64,000 nucleotides of DNA from Paraplanobispora siamensis (GCF_016863175.1 NZ_BOOJ01000033.1:1-64000), one strand, 5' to 3'; numbered from the stretch's first letter, positions 26,095 to 34,903 are shown. The notes: generated by a model from the letters alone, not told the origin. Numbers and translations are program-made.

Positions 26095-26748
26095 ATGGCC
26101 ACGTTCGTTCTGATCCACGGGGGCGGCGGCACCGCCTGGCAGTGGCACCTGCTCGACCCCGAACTGCGCGCCCTGGGCCACGACGTCGTGGCCGTCGACC
26201 TGCCGCTCGAGGACGGGACGGCCGGGCTGGACGACTACGCCACCGCCGTGCTCGACGCCGTGGGCGGGCGCACCGACCTGGTCGTGGTGGCCCACTCCTG
26301 GGGAGGCTTCGTCGGCCCGCTGGTGTGCGAGCGGGCGCGTGCCGGCCTGCTGGTGATGCTGGCGGCCATGATCCCCGCGCCGGGGGAACCGCCGGCCGAC
26401 TGGTGGGCCAACACCGGGTTCGAGGACCCGGGGGAGGACGACCCGGTCGCCGGCTTCATGCACGACGTCCCGCCGGACCTGGCCGCGGAGGAGATGCGCC
26501 GCGGACGGGACCACGCCGAGCGCGCGCTGGTCGAGCCGTGGCCGCTGCCGGCCTGGCCCGAGGTGCCGACGAAGGTCCTGCTCTGCCGCGACGACCGGTT
26601 CTTCCGTCCCGATTTCATGCGCAGGATCGCGCAGGAGCGGCTCGGCCTCACGCCCGACGAGATCGACGGCAGCCACTGCGTGATGCTCTCCCGGCCGAAG
26701 GAGCTGGCCGCGCGCCTCGACGACTACGCCCGCCGCGCCGGGTCGTGA
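26095..26748 (+). CDS. Alpha/beta hydrolase (esterase-like)
   Basis: 217 residues from ATG 26095, with GAGGAG before it. The oxyanion segment LIHGGGGTAWQWH follows the start and the nucleophile elbow is VVAHSWGGFVGPL (Ser near 65). The likely acid is Asp in CRDDRFFRP and the likely His is in GSHCVMLSRP. This short form without a large lid matches the salicylate esterase / RsbQ-like plant-esterase subgroup. Substrate is unknown. It converges on the STAS gene. Confidence 0.87.
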   Translation: MATFVLIHGGGGTAWQWHLLDPELRALGHDVVAVDLPLEDGTAGLDDYATAVLDAVGGRTDLVVVAHSWGGFVGPLVCERARAGLLVMLAAMIPAPGEPPADWWANTGFEDPGEDDPVAGFMHDVPPDLAAEEMRRGRDHAERALVEPWPLPAWPEVPTKVLLCRDDRFFRPDFMRRIAQERLGLTPDEIDGSHCVMLSRPKELAARLDDYARRAGS

Positions 26749-26803
26749 TCCCACCGGCGTTCCCGCCCGCGTGGCGGGGACCGGCGGACGGACGCGACGC
26801 CGC

Positions 26804-27163
26804 TCACGCGCCGTTGGGGCCCATGGTGGGGTGCACGTCGAACCTGGTGCGCAGGTTGCCGGCGGCCAGGGTCCGCGCCACCGGCCCGTCCAGGCCGGCG
26901 ACCTCCATGCCCACGCCCCGGGCGCGGGCGTCGGTGACGGCGGTGAGGACCTCGCGCAGACCGGCGGCGTCGCAGTCGGTCAGCGCGCTCAGATCCAGAG
27001 TCAGACGGAGCGGGTCGGTGAGCGCCCAGATCTCCTCCAGCCGCCGCCGCAGCAGAGGCGCGGAGCGGTGGTCGAGCGCGCCGCCGACGCACAGGAGCAT
27101 CCGCTCTCCGGAGAAACGGGTGGTAAGGGTGAAATCCATCGGGGAACGGTGATCATTGAGCAT
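26804..27163 (-). CDS. STAS-domain protein (anti-sigma factor antagonist-like)
   Basis: 119 residues from ATG 27163 (GGGAA upstream); a GTG at 27181 is also in frame. The STAS fold is visible as FTLTTRFSGERMLLCVGGALDHRSAPLLRRRLEEIWALTDPLRLTLDLSALTDCDAAGLREVLTAV in outline. The usual phosphorylatable Ser of SpoIIAA (DxSGL) is here DCDAAGL, so the acceptor Ser is replaced by Asp/Ala. It may therefore not be regulated by phosphorylation. No anti-sigma kinase is adjacent. Confidence 0.8.
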   Translation of the reverse strand: MLNDHRSPMDFTLTTRFSGERMLLCVGGALDHRSAPLLRRRLEEIWALTDPLRLTLDLSALTDCDAAGLREVLTAVTDARARGVGMEVAGLDGPVARTLAAGNLRTRFDVHPTMGPNGA

Positions 27164-27229
27164 CACGTCGCTTCCCTGCACGATCGATGTCAGGACCCGC
27201 CCCCTACCGCCGTCGGGCGAAGGCTAACC

Positions 27230-27291
27230 CCGGGACGGTCTCTTTCCGGTCCGAGGCCGGGACGGTCTCTTTCCGGTCCGAGGCCGGGACG
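27230..27291. repeat. 27-bp tandem repeat, intergenic
   Basis: Two perfect copies starting CCGGGACGGTCTCTTTCCGG at 27230-27256 and 27257-27283, with a partial third copy. Situated upstream of the aldo/keto reductase promoter; function not evident. Confidence 0.9.
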
Positions 27292-27342
27292 GTACGGCGG
27301 GCCCGCCCCCGGCTTCCCCGCGAGGCGTCCCGCGCTCCGCGC

Positions 27343-27373
27343 TTGACCTGGAGCGCGCTCCACATCCCAGACT
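27343..27373 (+). promoter_or_regulatory. MerR-type promoter with 19-bp spacer
   Basis: TTGACC at 27343-27348, a 19-bp spacer holding the perfect dyad TGGAGCGCGCTCCA (27349-27362), then CAGACT at 27368-27373. The overlong spacer with a central dyad is the signature of promoters activated by MerR-family regulators (SoxR type). It drives the aldo/keto reductase. No MerR gene is adjacent, so the regulator acts from elsewhere. Confidence 0.8.
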
Positions 27374-27415
27374 CCTGTCCGTGATCTGCACGACGGACCG
27401 GACGGAGACATCATC

Positions 27416-28402
27416 GTGAAGTACCGCACCATCGGCACCGACCCGAAGACCCGCCGCGAGGTGAGCGTGCTCGCCCTAGGGGCGATGCTGTTCGGTTCGG
27501 TGACCGACGAGAAGACCTCCTTCGCCATCCTGGACCGCTATGTGGAGGCCGGTGGCACGTTCATCGACACCTCCGACAACTACGCCTTCTGGGTCGACGG
27601 CGGGCAGGGCGGGCAGAGCGAGGAACTGCTGGGGCGGTGGCGGCGCAGCCGCGGCGTCGGCGGGGAGGTCGTCATCGCCACCAAGCTGGGGGCGCGCCCG
27701 CTGGCGCCGGGCACCGGCTACGTCGACAACCCCGAAGGGCTGTCGGCGAAGGTGATCCGGGAGTCGGCCGAGCGCAGCCGCGAGCGGCTCGGGGTGGACC
27801 GGATCGACCTGCTGTACGCGCACATCGAGGACCGGACGGTCTCCCCGCGCGAGACCGTCGAGGGGTTCGCCGAGCTGGTGGCCGAGGGCACGGTCGGCCT
27901 GCTCGGCGTGAGCAACCACGCGATCTGGCGGGTGGAGCGGGCCCGTGCCCTGGCCGCGGCGGCCGGGCTGCCCGGCTACGAGGTCCTGCAGTACCAGCAC
28001 AGCTATCTCCGACCGCGCAGCGACGTGCCCGAGCCGCTGTTCCCGGAGGGCAGCCTCGGCCACGCCGGCGCCGAGCTGCGCAGCTACCTGCGGGCCGAGC
28101 CCGGCCTGACCCTGGTCGCCTACTCGCCCCTGCTGCGCGGCGCCTACACCCGGACCGACAAGCCGCTGCCGCCGGACTACGACCACCCCGGCACGCCCGC
28201 CCGCCTGGAGGTGCTGCGCGAGGTCGCCCGGGAGACCGGGGTGAGCGTGAACCAGGTGGTGCTGGCCTGGCAGATCGGCGGCGCCCTGCCGGTGATCCCG
28301 CTGGCGGGCGTCTCCTCGGTGGAGCAGCTGGAGGAGAACCTGGCCGCGGTGGATCTGGAGCTGACGCCGGACCAGCTGGCCCGCCTGGACGCCGCCCAGT
28401 AG
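27416..28402 (+). CDS. Aldo/keto reductase
   Basis: 328 residues from a GTG start. The (beta/alpha)8 AKR fold shows the catalytic tetrad: Asp in IDTSDNYAFW (with the Tyr), Lys in VIATKLG and His in LLYAHIED. The NADPH-binding end has IPLAGVSSVEQLEENLAAVDLELT. It reduces aldehydes or ketones with NADPH, the substrate not being predictable. Expression appears MerR-controlled, which would fit a response to an electrophilic or toxic compound. A gap of about 350 bp without genes follows. Confidence 0.92.
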   Translation: MKYRTIGTDPKTRREVSVLALGAMLFGSVTDEKTSFAILDRYVEAGGTFIDTSDNYAFWVDGGQGGQSEELLGRWRRSRGVGGEVVIATKLGARPLAPGTGYVDNPEGLSAKVIRESAERSRERLGVDRIDLLYAHIEDRTVSPRETVEGFAELVAEGTVGLLGVSNHAIWRVERARALAAAAGLPGYEVLQYQHSYLRPRSDVPEPLFPEGSLGHAGAELRSYLRAEPGLTLVAYSPLLRGAYTRTDKPLPPDYDHPGTPARLEVLREVARETGVSVNQVVLAWQIGGALPVIPLAGVSSVEQLEENLAAVDLELTPDQLARLDAAQ

Positions 28403-28749
28403 CCCCGGCCCCGCCGCCCGGTGGACCCCCGCCGGGCGGCGGCCTGGACGGGTGGGTCCGGGGTTCGGCCGGTGTCGGTCGCACGCCGGTCCCGGCCACC
28501 CGTCGTCGCCTGTGCCCCGGCGTGGCGGGGCAGGCTCATCCGCCGTGCGGCACAGCCCGGGTGGGCGACAGGTGGCCTGCCGCGGACGCGCCTCACGGGT
28601 GGGCTCGCCCGCCTGGTACACGTGGCGGTACGGCTCTCCGCTCTCGTCAGGACCCGCCCGGTAGCCCTCGGCCCGCCGCGCCGACGAACCTTCCGCAGGC
28701 CCCTCCGGATCCTGGGCCCTCCTCCCGGGATGCCGCTTCAGGACATGCG
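28403..28749. other. Gap without a convincing gene
   Basis: GC-rich sequence between the aldo/keto reductase and the first sulfur-island promoter. An open frame at 28421-28753 exists but its product is low-complexity Arg/Pro/Gly and has no ribosome site. I see no RNA, repeat or hairpin worth naming. Confidence 0.5.
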
Positions 28750-28792
28750 TTGACAGATAAACCTGGTTTTCCTACTGTTTAACTAGGTAATA
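28750..28792 (+). promoter_or_regulatory. Promoter and putative operator of the LLM operon
   Basis: TTGACA (28750-28755), 17 bp, TACTGT (28773-28778). The inverted repeat CCTA-N9-TAGG (28771-28787) covers the -10 region, and TAGGTAATA (28784-28792) lies at the predicted start point. The same 9-mer is found at two other promoters of the sulfur island, so it is a candidate binding site of a shared repressor. Confidence 0.7.
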
Positions 28793-28828
28793 GCGCCCGG
28801 CATGCCCCGTGCGAAACGAGGAGAGCTC

Positions 28829-28876
28829 GTGAACCCTTCCACCTGTGTCAACCGCGGCTCCCGGCAGGTCTCGTGA
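28829..28876 (+). CDS. Cys-containing leader micro-ORF of the LLM operon
   Basis: GTG start with GAGGAG five bases before it; encodes MNPSTCVNRGSRQVS. Its TGA overlaps the GTG of the monooxygenase in a GTGA arrangement, so translation of the two is coupled. A single Cys codon early in a short frame before sulfur genes suggests a cysteine-sensing leader peptide. It differs from the HVDF-type leaders elsewhere in the window. The ribosome site and coupling are visible; the regulatory role is inference. Confidence 0.55.
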   Translation: MNPSTCVNRGSRQVS

Positions 28877-30267
28877 GCGCGCCGCGCAGGCAGGTCCACC
28901 TGGCCGCGCACTTCCCCGGCGTCAACAACACCACGGTCTGGGCCGATCCCCGTTCGGGCAGTCAGATCGACTTCACCTCGTTCGTCCACCTGGCGCGCAC
29001 CGCCGAGCGCGGCAGGTTCGACTTCTTCTTCCTGGCCGAAGGGCTGCGCCTGCGCGAGCTCAAGGGCCGCATCCACGACCTGGACGTGGTCGGGCGGCCG
29101 GAGTCGCTGACCGTGCTGTCCGCCCTGGCCGCCGTCACCGATCGGCTGGGCCTGGCCGCCACGGTCAACGCCACCTTCAACGAGCCATACGAGCTCGCCC
29201 GGCGCCTGGCCACCCTCGACCACCTCAGCGAGGGCCGGGCCGCGTGGAACGTGGTGACCACCTCCGACGCCTTCACCGGGGAGAACTTCCGGCGCGGCGG
29301 CTTCCTCGACCGGGCCGACCGCTACACGCGGGCTGCGGAGTTCGTCCGGCTGTCGCGCGCGCTGTGGGACTCATGGCGGCCCGACGCGATCGTCGCCGAC
29401 CAGGCCGCGGGTGTGTTCGTCCGCCCGCGGGCGATCGGAACGGTCCAGCACGACGACCGGCACTTCACCGTCGAGGGCCGCTCCACCGTGCCGCGCAGCC
29501 CGCAGGGTCACCCGGTGATCATCCAGGCGGGCGACTCGGACGAGGGGCGGGAGTTCGCCGCCTCCACCGCCGACGTCATCTTCAGCAGGCACGGCACGCT
29601 GGAGGAGGGCAAGGCCTTCTACGCCGACGTCAAACGCCGCCTGGCGAGGTACGGCCGCGAGCCGCACGAGCTGAAGATCATGCCGGCGGCGACGTTCGCG
29701 CTGGGCGACACCGACGCCGAGGCGGCCGAGAAGGCGGCCGAGATCCGCCGTCAGCAGGTCGGGCCGCAGACCGCGATCGCCTTCCTAAAACAGGTCTGGG
29801 GCAGGGACATGTCCGCCTACGACCCCGACGGGCCCCTGCCCGGCGTCGATCCCGAACCTGAGGAAGGACTCTCCCAGGGCCGGGTACGGCTCGCCGACCG
29901 CACCGCCGTCGCCGCGAAGTGGCGAGCGGTGGCCGAGGAGAAGAACCTCACCATCCGTGAGCTGGTCATCGAGATGACCGGCCGCCAGTCGTTCGTCGGG
30001 TCGGCGGCGACCGTGGCCCGGCGGATCGAGGAGTTCGTGCAGGGCGAGGCCGCCGACGGCTTCATCCTGGTGCCCCACCTGACCCCCGGCGGGCTCGACG
30101 ACTTCGTCGACGAGGTCGTGCCGATCCTGCAGGAGCGGGGCGTGTTCCGCACCGAGTACACCGGCCCGACCCTGCGCGACCATCTGGGCCTCGCCGCACC
30201 CGGCCCCACCCCGCGCGACCGTCCGGGCCTCGCCGTACCCCGCCCCGCCCGGGAAGGAGCATCGTGA
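28873..30267 (+). CDS. LLM flavin-dependent monooxygenase, NtaA/SnaA/DszA type
   Basis: 464 residues, first enzyme of a four-gene overlapping operon. It has the NtaA/DszA features: VHLAAHFPGVNNTTVWADP near the start, FDFFFLAEGLRLRE, DRLGLAATVNATFNEPYELARRLATLDHLSEGRAAWNVVTT and a central GHPVIIQAGDSDEGREFAA. These enzymes use reduced FMN from a separate reductase to cleave C-N or C-S bonds (nitrilotriacetate, dimethyl sulphide, dibenzothiophene sulphone). The sulfur context favours an organosulfur substrate. The last 26 residues arise from a 39-bp tandem duplication. Confidence 0.9.
   Translation: MSAPRRQVHLAAHFPGVNNTTVWADPRSGSQIDFTSFVHLARTAERGRFDFFFLAEGLRLRELKGRIHDLDVVGRPESLTVLSALAAVTDRLGLAATVNATFNEPYELARRLATLDHLSEGRAAWNVVTTSDAFTGENFRRGGFLDRADRYTRAAEFVRLSRALWDSWRPDAIVADQAAGVFVRPRAIGTVQHDDRHFTVEGRSTVPRSPQGHPVIIQAGDSDEGREFAASTADVIFSRHGTLEEGKAFYADVKRRLARYGREPHELKIMPAATFALGDTDAEAAEKAAEIRRQQVGPQTAIAFLKQVWGRDMSAYDPDGPLPGVDPEPEEGLSQGRVRLADRTAVAAKWRAVAEEKNLTIRELVIEMTGRQSFVGSAATVARRIEEFVQGEAADGFILVPHLTPGGLDDFVDEVVPILQERGVFRTEYTGPTLRDHLGLAAPGPTPRDRPGLAVPRPAREGAS
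30174..30251 (+). repeat. 39-bp tandem duplication at the LLM C-terminus
   Basis: Units begin at 30174 and 30213, coding RDHLGLAAPGPTP and RDRPGLAVPRPAR. The duplication extends the end of the protein by 13 residues and is slightly diverged. Confidence 0.8.
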
Positions 30268-31445
30268 TGACCGTTCCCCTGCACCTGGCCGTCGCCCTGG
30301 ACGGCGCCGGCTGGCACCCCGCCGCCTGGCGCGACCCGGCGGTCGATCCCCGGGAGCTGTTCACCGCCCGCCACTGGGCCAAGCTCGTCACCGAGGCCGA
30401 GCGCGGCCTGCTGGACTTCGTCACCATCGAGGACGCGCTGAGCCTGCAGTCCACGCTCCCCGACGGGCCGGACGAGCGCGCCGACCAGGTCCGCGGCCGC
30501 CTCGACGCGGTGCTGCTGGCGGCCAGGCTCGCCCCCCTCACCACGAGGATCGGCCTGGTACCCACCGCGACGACGACGCACACCGAGCCGTTCCACGTGG
30601 CGATCGGCATCGCCACCCTCGACCACGTCAGCGCCGGGCGCGCAGGCTGGCGTGTGCAGGTCTCCCCGCGCAGGACGGAGGCCGCGCACTTCGGGCGCCG
30701 GAGGCTCCCGCCCCTCGACCCGCGGTGGCCGGACACGGACCTGCTGGCGGACCTGTTCGGCGAGGCCGCCGACGCGGTGGAGGCGGCCCGCCGCCTGTGG
30801 GACAGCTGGGAGGACGACACCGAGATCCGGGACGTGCCCACCGGCCGGTTCATCGACCGTGACAAGCTGCACTACATCGACTTCACCGGGGCGCGCTTCT
30901 CGGTCAGGGGACCGTCGATCACGCCCCGGCCGCCCCAGGGGCAGCCGATCGTCACGGTGCTCGACCACGGCCACTCCCGCGTGCCGTACGAACTGCCGGT
31001 GAGCTCGGCCGACATCGTCTACGTGACCCCGCACAGCCGTACGGAGGCCGAGGCGATCGCCGGGCGGATCCGCGCCCTGCCGCGTGAGGGGGAGCCGCTG
31101 AAGATCTTCGCCGATCTCGTCGTCTTCCTGGGCGAGGACGCCGCCGACCGCAAGGCGGAGCTCGACGAGTTCGACGGCGCCGAGTTCACCTCCGACGCGG
31201 CGGTGTTCACCGGCACCGCCGACGAGCTGGCCGATCTGCTCCTGGACTGGCAGCGGGCGGGGATCGAGGGATACCGGCTGCGGCCAGGGGCCGTACCGCA
31301 CGACCTCGAGGCGATCACCCGCCGGCTGGTCCCGGCCCTGCGCAGGCGCGGCGCCTTCAGGAGCGAGTACGAGGCCGCCACCCTGCGCGGGCTGCTCGGC
31401 CTCCCCCGGCCGGACAGCCGCTACCGGAGAGCGGCCGCGGTGTGA
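30267..31445 (+). CDS. LLM flavin-dependent monooxygenase, NtaA-related
   Basis: 392 residues. The ATG at 30267 overlaps the preceding TGA by one base, with GGAAGGAG upstream. LLM motifs: LLDFVTIEDALSLQ, RIGLVPTATTTHTEPFHVAIGIATLDHVSAGRAGWRVQVSP and PPQGQPIVTVLDHG. It is shorter than the first enzyme and lacks part of the insertion loop. Predicted FMNH2-dependent monooxygenase; substrate unknown. Translational coupling implies that it works with its neighbours. Confidence 0.88.
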   Translation: MTVPLHLAVALDGAGWHPAAWRDPAVDPRELFTARHWAKLVTEAERGLLDFVTIEDALSLQSTLPDGPDERADQVRGRLDAVLLAARLAPLTTRIGLVPTATTTHTEPFHVAIGIATLDHVSAGRAGWRVQVSPRRTEAAHFGRRRLPPLDPRWPDTDLLADLFGEAADAVEAARRLWDSWEDDTEIRDVPTGRFIDRDKLHYIDFTGARFSVRGPSITPRPPQGQPIVTVLDHGHSRVPYELPVSSADIVYVTPHSRTEAEAIAGRIRALPREGEPLKIFADLVVFLGEDAADRKAELDEFDGAEFTSDAAVFTGTADELADLLLDWQRAGIEGYRLRPGAVPHDLEAITRRLVPALRRRGAFRSEYEAATLRGLLGLPRPDSRYRRAAAV

Positions 31446-32476
31446 AGTTCCTCGCCATCACCCTCATCGCGCACGACGGGCGCACGTCCACCACCGAACG
31501 CCTCCGCGAGGTCGTCGACAACGCGATCCTGGCCGAGGAACTGGGGTTCGACGGATTCGGCGTGGGGGAGCGGCACGAGCGGCCGTTCATCTCCTCCTCC
31601 CCGCCGGTGGTGCTCGGCCACGTCGCCGCCAGGACCTCGCGCATCCGGCTGTTCACCGCGGTCACCACGCTCAGCCTCCTGGACCCGGTGCGGGCCTACG
31701 AGGACTACGCCACGCTCGACCACCTGTCCGGCGGGCGCCTGGAACTGATCATCGGCAAGGGCAACGGGACCGCGCAGGCCCGGCTCTTCGGCGTCACGGC
31801 CGAGGACCAGTGGGAGCGCAACCGTGAGGGCTACGAGCTGTTCCGCAGGCTCTGGCGCGAGGACAAGGTGACCTGGTCGGGGCGGTTCCGGCCGCCGCTG
31901 ACCGGCGCCGAGGCCCTGCCCCGGCCGTTGCAGCGGCCGATCCGCGTCTGGCACGGCAGCGCCACCAGCACGGACTCGGTCGACCTGGCCGCCCGCCACG
32001 GCGACCCGCTGTTCTCAGCCAACGTCACCCACCCGGTCGAGCCCTACGCCGAGCTGGTCGCCCACTACCGGGAACGCTGGGCGCACCACGGTCACGACCC
32101 GGCCGACGCCCTGGTGGGCGCCGGCAGCGCGGGCTACTACGCCGCCCGAACCTCGCAGGAGGCCGTCGAGACCTACCGGCCCGTCTTCGACGCCCGTCAG
32201 GAGACGTTCAGGAGGTACGGCGCGCCGCCGGTGTTCCACTCACTGGAGGACGCCATCGAGCGCGGCTCCATCCTGGTCGGCAGTCCCCAGCAGATCATCG
32301 ACAAGGTCCATCGCTATCACGCGCGGCTCGGCCACGAGGTCATGCACCTGCACGCCGACGCCGACGGGCTGACGAACAGGCAGCACCGCGCCGCGCTCGA
32401 GCTGTTCCAGGCCGAGATCGCCCCCGTGCTGCGCAAGGAAATCCCCAGCAGGCCGTTCCCGGAAGGGCTGTCATGA
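31442..32476 (+). CDS. LLM-class flavin oxidoreductase
   Basis: 344 residues from GTG 31442, overlapping the previous stop by 4 bp. Begins [11 protein letters not shown] and contains [76 protein letters not shown] in the order of the luciferase-like beta/alpha barrel, then [26 protein letters not shown] near the end. Likely an FMN- or F420-using oxidoreductase; in actinomycetes F420 use by this class must be kept in mind. Confidence 0.88.
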   Translation: MKFLAITLIAHDGRTSTTERLREVVDNAILAEELGFDGFGVGERHERPFISSSPPVVLGHVAARTSRIRLFTAVTTLSLLDPVRAYEDYATLDHLSGGRLELIIGKGNGTAQARLFGVTAEDQWERNREGYELFRRLWREDKVTWSGRFRPPLTGAEALPRPLQRPIRVWHGSATSTDSVDLAARHGDPLFSANVTHPVEPYAELVAHYRERWAHHGHDPADALVGAGSAGYYAARTSQEAVETYRPVFDARQETFRRYGAPPVFHSLEDAIERGSILVGSPQQIIDKVHRYHARLGHEVMHLHADADGLTNRQHRAALELFQAEIAPVLRKEIPSRPFPEGLS

Positions 32477-33687
32477 CAGTTCCACTGCCCGCCCCCCTGT
32501 CCGTTCTCGACCTGGCGCCGATTCCGTCAGGGGGCAGCGCGGGCGACGCGCTGCGCAACACGCTCGACCTCGCCCGGCGCGCGGAGGAATTCGGCTACCG
32601 GCGCTACTGGCTGGCCGAGCACCACTTCGCCGCCGGGGTGGCCAGCTCGGCCCCCGCCGTGCTGATCACCCTGGTGGCCGCCGCGACCAGCCGGATCAGA
32701 GTCGGTTCCGGAGCGGTGCAGCTCGGTCACCAGACGCCGCTGGCCGTGGTGGAGCAGTTCGGCCTCATCGACGCGCTGCATCCCGGCCGGCTCGACCTGG
32801 GACTGGGTCGTTCGGGCCAGCGCAGGGCCGAACTGGCGGGCGGGAGCGATCCGGGCGCTCCGGGTGCTCCGGGCGGTCGGGACGCCTCGGTCCGCCCGGC
32901 CGGTGGGAAGGGTTCGCGGGCCACCGCCCGGCCGGCGGAGTCCTCGGTCGTAGGCGGCCTGCTCATCCCGCCCCCGTTCGACTGGTCGGCGCTGGCGAAA
33001 TCCCCGCAGCTGTCCTTCCAGGCCTCGCTGCTGCAGCAGCCCGGGGCGCAGACCCCCGATTTCGCCGAGCAGGTCGACGACATCATCGCGTTCCTGCGCG
33101 GCACCTACGTCACTCCCGAAGGGCTGACCGCGCACGCCGTGCCCGGGGAGGGCGCCGACGTGCAGCTGTGGATCCTGGGCAGCAGCGGCGGGCAGAGCGC
33201 CCAAGCGGCGGGGGAGCGTGGGCTGCCGTTCGCGGCGAACTACCACGTCAGCCCGGCCACCGTGCTGGAGGCCGTGGAGGCCTACCGGGAGGCGTTCAAG
33301 CCGTCGGAGGTGCTGGCGGAGCCGTACGTCATCGTCTCCGCGGACGTGGTCGTGGCCGAGGACGACGCCACCGCGGCGGAGCTGGCCGCGCCGTACGGGC
33401 TCTGGGTGCGCAGCATCCGCAGCGGCCAGGGCGCCATCCCGTATCCCAGCCCGGAGCAGGCCGAGGCCCACGTGTGGAGCGAGGCCGACCGGGCCCTGGT
33501 CGCCGACCGGACCGACACCCAGTTCATCGGCTCCCCGGAGACGGTGGCCGAGAGGCTGCGGGTGCTGCAGCGGGTCACGGGGGCCGACGAACTGCTGGTC
33601 ACCACCATCACCCACGAGCACGCCGACCGCGTGCGCTCCTACGAGCTGCTGGCCGAGGTGTGGCAGGCGCACGCCCCGGTGCGCTGA
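32473..33687 (+). CDS. LLM-class oxidoreductase, MsnO8-like
   Basis: 404 residues with a 4-bp ATGA overlap to the upstream gene. N-terminus [54 protein letters not shown] is the MsnO8-group signature. A Gly/Pro/Ala linker at about 120-155 ([17 protein letters not shown]) is longer than in typical members and may be a low-complexity insertion. The end [50 protein letters not shown] is standard. Last gene of the four-enzyme operon. Confidence 0.88.
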   Translation: MTVPLPAPLSVLDLAPIPSGGSAGDALRNTLDLARRAEEFGYRRYWLAEHHFAAGVASSAPAVLITLVAAATSRIRVGSGAVQLGHQTPLAVVEQFGLIDALHPGRLDLGLGRSGQRRAELAGGSDPGAPGAPGGRDASVRPAGGKGSRATARPAESSVVGGLLIPPPFDWSALAKSPQLSFQASLLQQPGAQTPDFAEQVDDIIAFLRGTYVTPEGLTAHAVPGEGADVQLWILGSSGGQSAQAAGERGLPFAANYHVSPATVLEAVEAYREAFKPSEVLAEPYVIVSADVVVAEDDATAAELAAPYGLWVRSIRSGQGAIPYPSPEQAEAHVWSEADRALVADRTDTQFIGSPETVAERLRVLQRVTGADELLVTTITHEHADRVRSYELLAEVWQAHAPVR

Positions 33688-33788
33688 GAAGGTGTTCGAA
33701 GCCCTCCACGCCGAAGAGCTGATCACGGACTCCGGGCGTGGAGGACGGGGCTCGGCGGCGGTGAAGTCCCGGCTCCGCCGCCGGTACG

Positions 33789-34280
33789 TCACCGCCGGCG
33801 GGTACGGCGCAGCGCGGCCGTCTCGTCCTCGAGGATCTCGGCGGTCCGCGTGACGAAATCCAGGACCGTGCGCAGCTGTGCCTCGTCGTAGGCGTCGACG
33901 ACGGCGGCGACCCGGCCGCCGAACCGGCCGAAGATCTCACCGACGAGCCGTACGGTCTCACCGTCCTGAGCCGGGCGCACGATCGTGCGCCGCCCGTCGG
34001 CCGGGTCCGGCTCCCGATGGACCAGCCCCGCCCGTTCCAGCCGGTTCAGCACCTGCGCGGTCGCCGCGGACGACATGCCCGTCGCCTCGGCCAGCCGGCC
34101 CGGGTGGGTCGGCCCCAGCCGGAGCAGCACTTCGGCGCACCGGAAGTCGGTCACGTTGAGCCCGATCCGTTCGGCGGCCGCCGCGTGGAACAGCACGACC
34201 GCGGTGCTGAACCGGCTGCCGAGCTGCTGACCCAGGTGGTGCTGGAGCGCCCGGCGTCCGGTGGCGTCAGATGTGCTCAC
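33789..34280 (-). CDS. MarR family transcriptional regulator
   Basis: 163 residues from GTG 34280, with GGAG seven bases before it. The winged helix reads NVTDFRCAEVLLRLGPTHPGRLAEATGMSSAATAQVLNRLERAGLVHREPDPADGRRTIV, with the DxRR wing of MarR. Divergent from a membrane protein and FAD monooxygenase, which it probably represses through the dyad at 34328-34359. Ligand likely a small aromatic. Confidence 0.92.
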   Translation of the reverse strand: MSTSDATGRRALQHHLGQQLGSRFSTAVVLFHAAAAERIGLNVTDFRCAEVLLRLGPTHPGRLAEATGMSSAATAQVLNRLERAGLVHREPDPADGRRTIVRPAQDGETVRLVGEIFGRFGGRVAAVVDAYDEAQLRTVLDFVTRTAEILEDETAALRRTRRR

Positions 34281-34327
34281 TGGGATCTCCAACGACTTGA
34301 CGTCGGCGGCGCCGACCCGTACAAATA

Positions 34328-34359
34328 TCCCTAAATGATTTAGCTAAATTTTTTAGGGA
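34328..34359. promoter_or_regulatory. MarR operator dyad
   Basis: TCCCTAAAT at 34328-34336 and the inverted ATTTTTTAGGGA ending at 34359 flank the perfect palindrome TTTAGCTAAA. This is a strong AT-rich dyad in the divergent MarR/membrane-protein gap, covering the region just before the membrane gene ribosome site. Confidence 0.75.
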
Positions 34360-34366
34360 AAGTGGT

Positions 34367-34903
34367 GTGGGCATGTCGCCTGACATCCGGGGCTCGCTGA
34401 CGTCCTCCGTTCTCGACGTGCCCTGGTGGGCGCTGTCGTTCCTGCGCGCGCACCTCGCGGTCATCGCCGCACTGGCCGGGGTTCCGGCGGTCGAGCGCGT
34501 GGCCGGAGTGGTGTGGCCGGAACGGCCGGGGCCGGTGGCCGTCACCCTCGACCTGGTGACCCTGGCGCTACGGCTTGTCCTGCTGGTGGTCGTCGCCCGC
34601 CTGGCGGCTCGGGAGGAGCCGTACCTGCTGGAGGGCGGCGCCGGCGCCGCGGCGCACCGGCTGCTGCGCGGCGCCGTCCGGCACTGGCCGGCGCTGCTCG
34701 TCCAGCTGGCCCTGTTCACCGTCTGCTTCCTCCTGCTCAATCTGCTGCTCGATGCGGTGGCAAGGCTAGCCGGTGGTGCGGTCGCCGCCGGATTCGACGT
34801 GGCCGCGGTGACGACGTTCGCCATCCGAAACACCGTCTTCATCCCGTTTGCCGTGGTCTGGCTGTTCGGCATGGCCCGGCACCTCATCCTCCTCGGCCGT
34901 TGA
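34367..34903 (+). CDS. Integral membrane protein, unknown
   Basis: 178 residues from GTG 34367 (AGGGA seven bases before); an ATG two codons on is possible. Four membrane segments: HLAVIAALAGVPAV, AVTLDLVTLALRLVLLVVVARLA, LLVQLALFTVCFLLLNLLLDAV and NTVFIPFAVVWLFGMARHLILL. No recognised family motif. It lies between a MarR operator and an FAD monooxygenase and likely belongs to the same MarR-controlled unit. Confidence 0.78.
   Translation: MGMSPDIRGSLTSSVLDVPWWALSFLRAHLAVIAALAGVPAVERVAGVVWPERPGPVAVTLDLVTLALRLVLLVVVARLAAREEPYLLEGGAGAAAHRLLRGAVRHWPALLVQLALFTVCFLLLNLLLDAVARLAGGAVAAGFDVAAVTTFAIRNTVFIPFAVVWLFGMARHLILLGR

Noticed and set aside
28421-28753. 110-codon frame before the LLM promoter
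   Set aside because: Low-complexity Arg/Pro product and it runs into the promoter -35 box.
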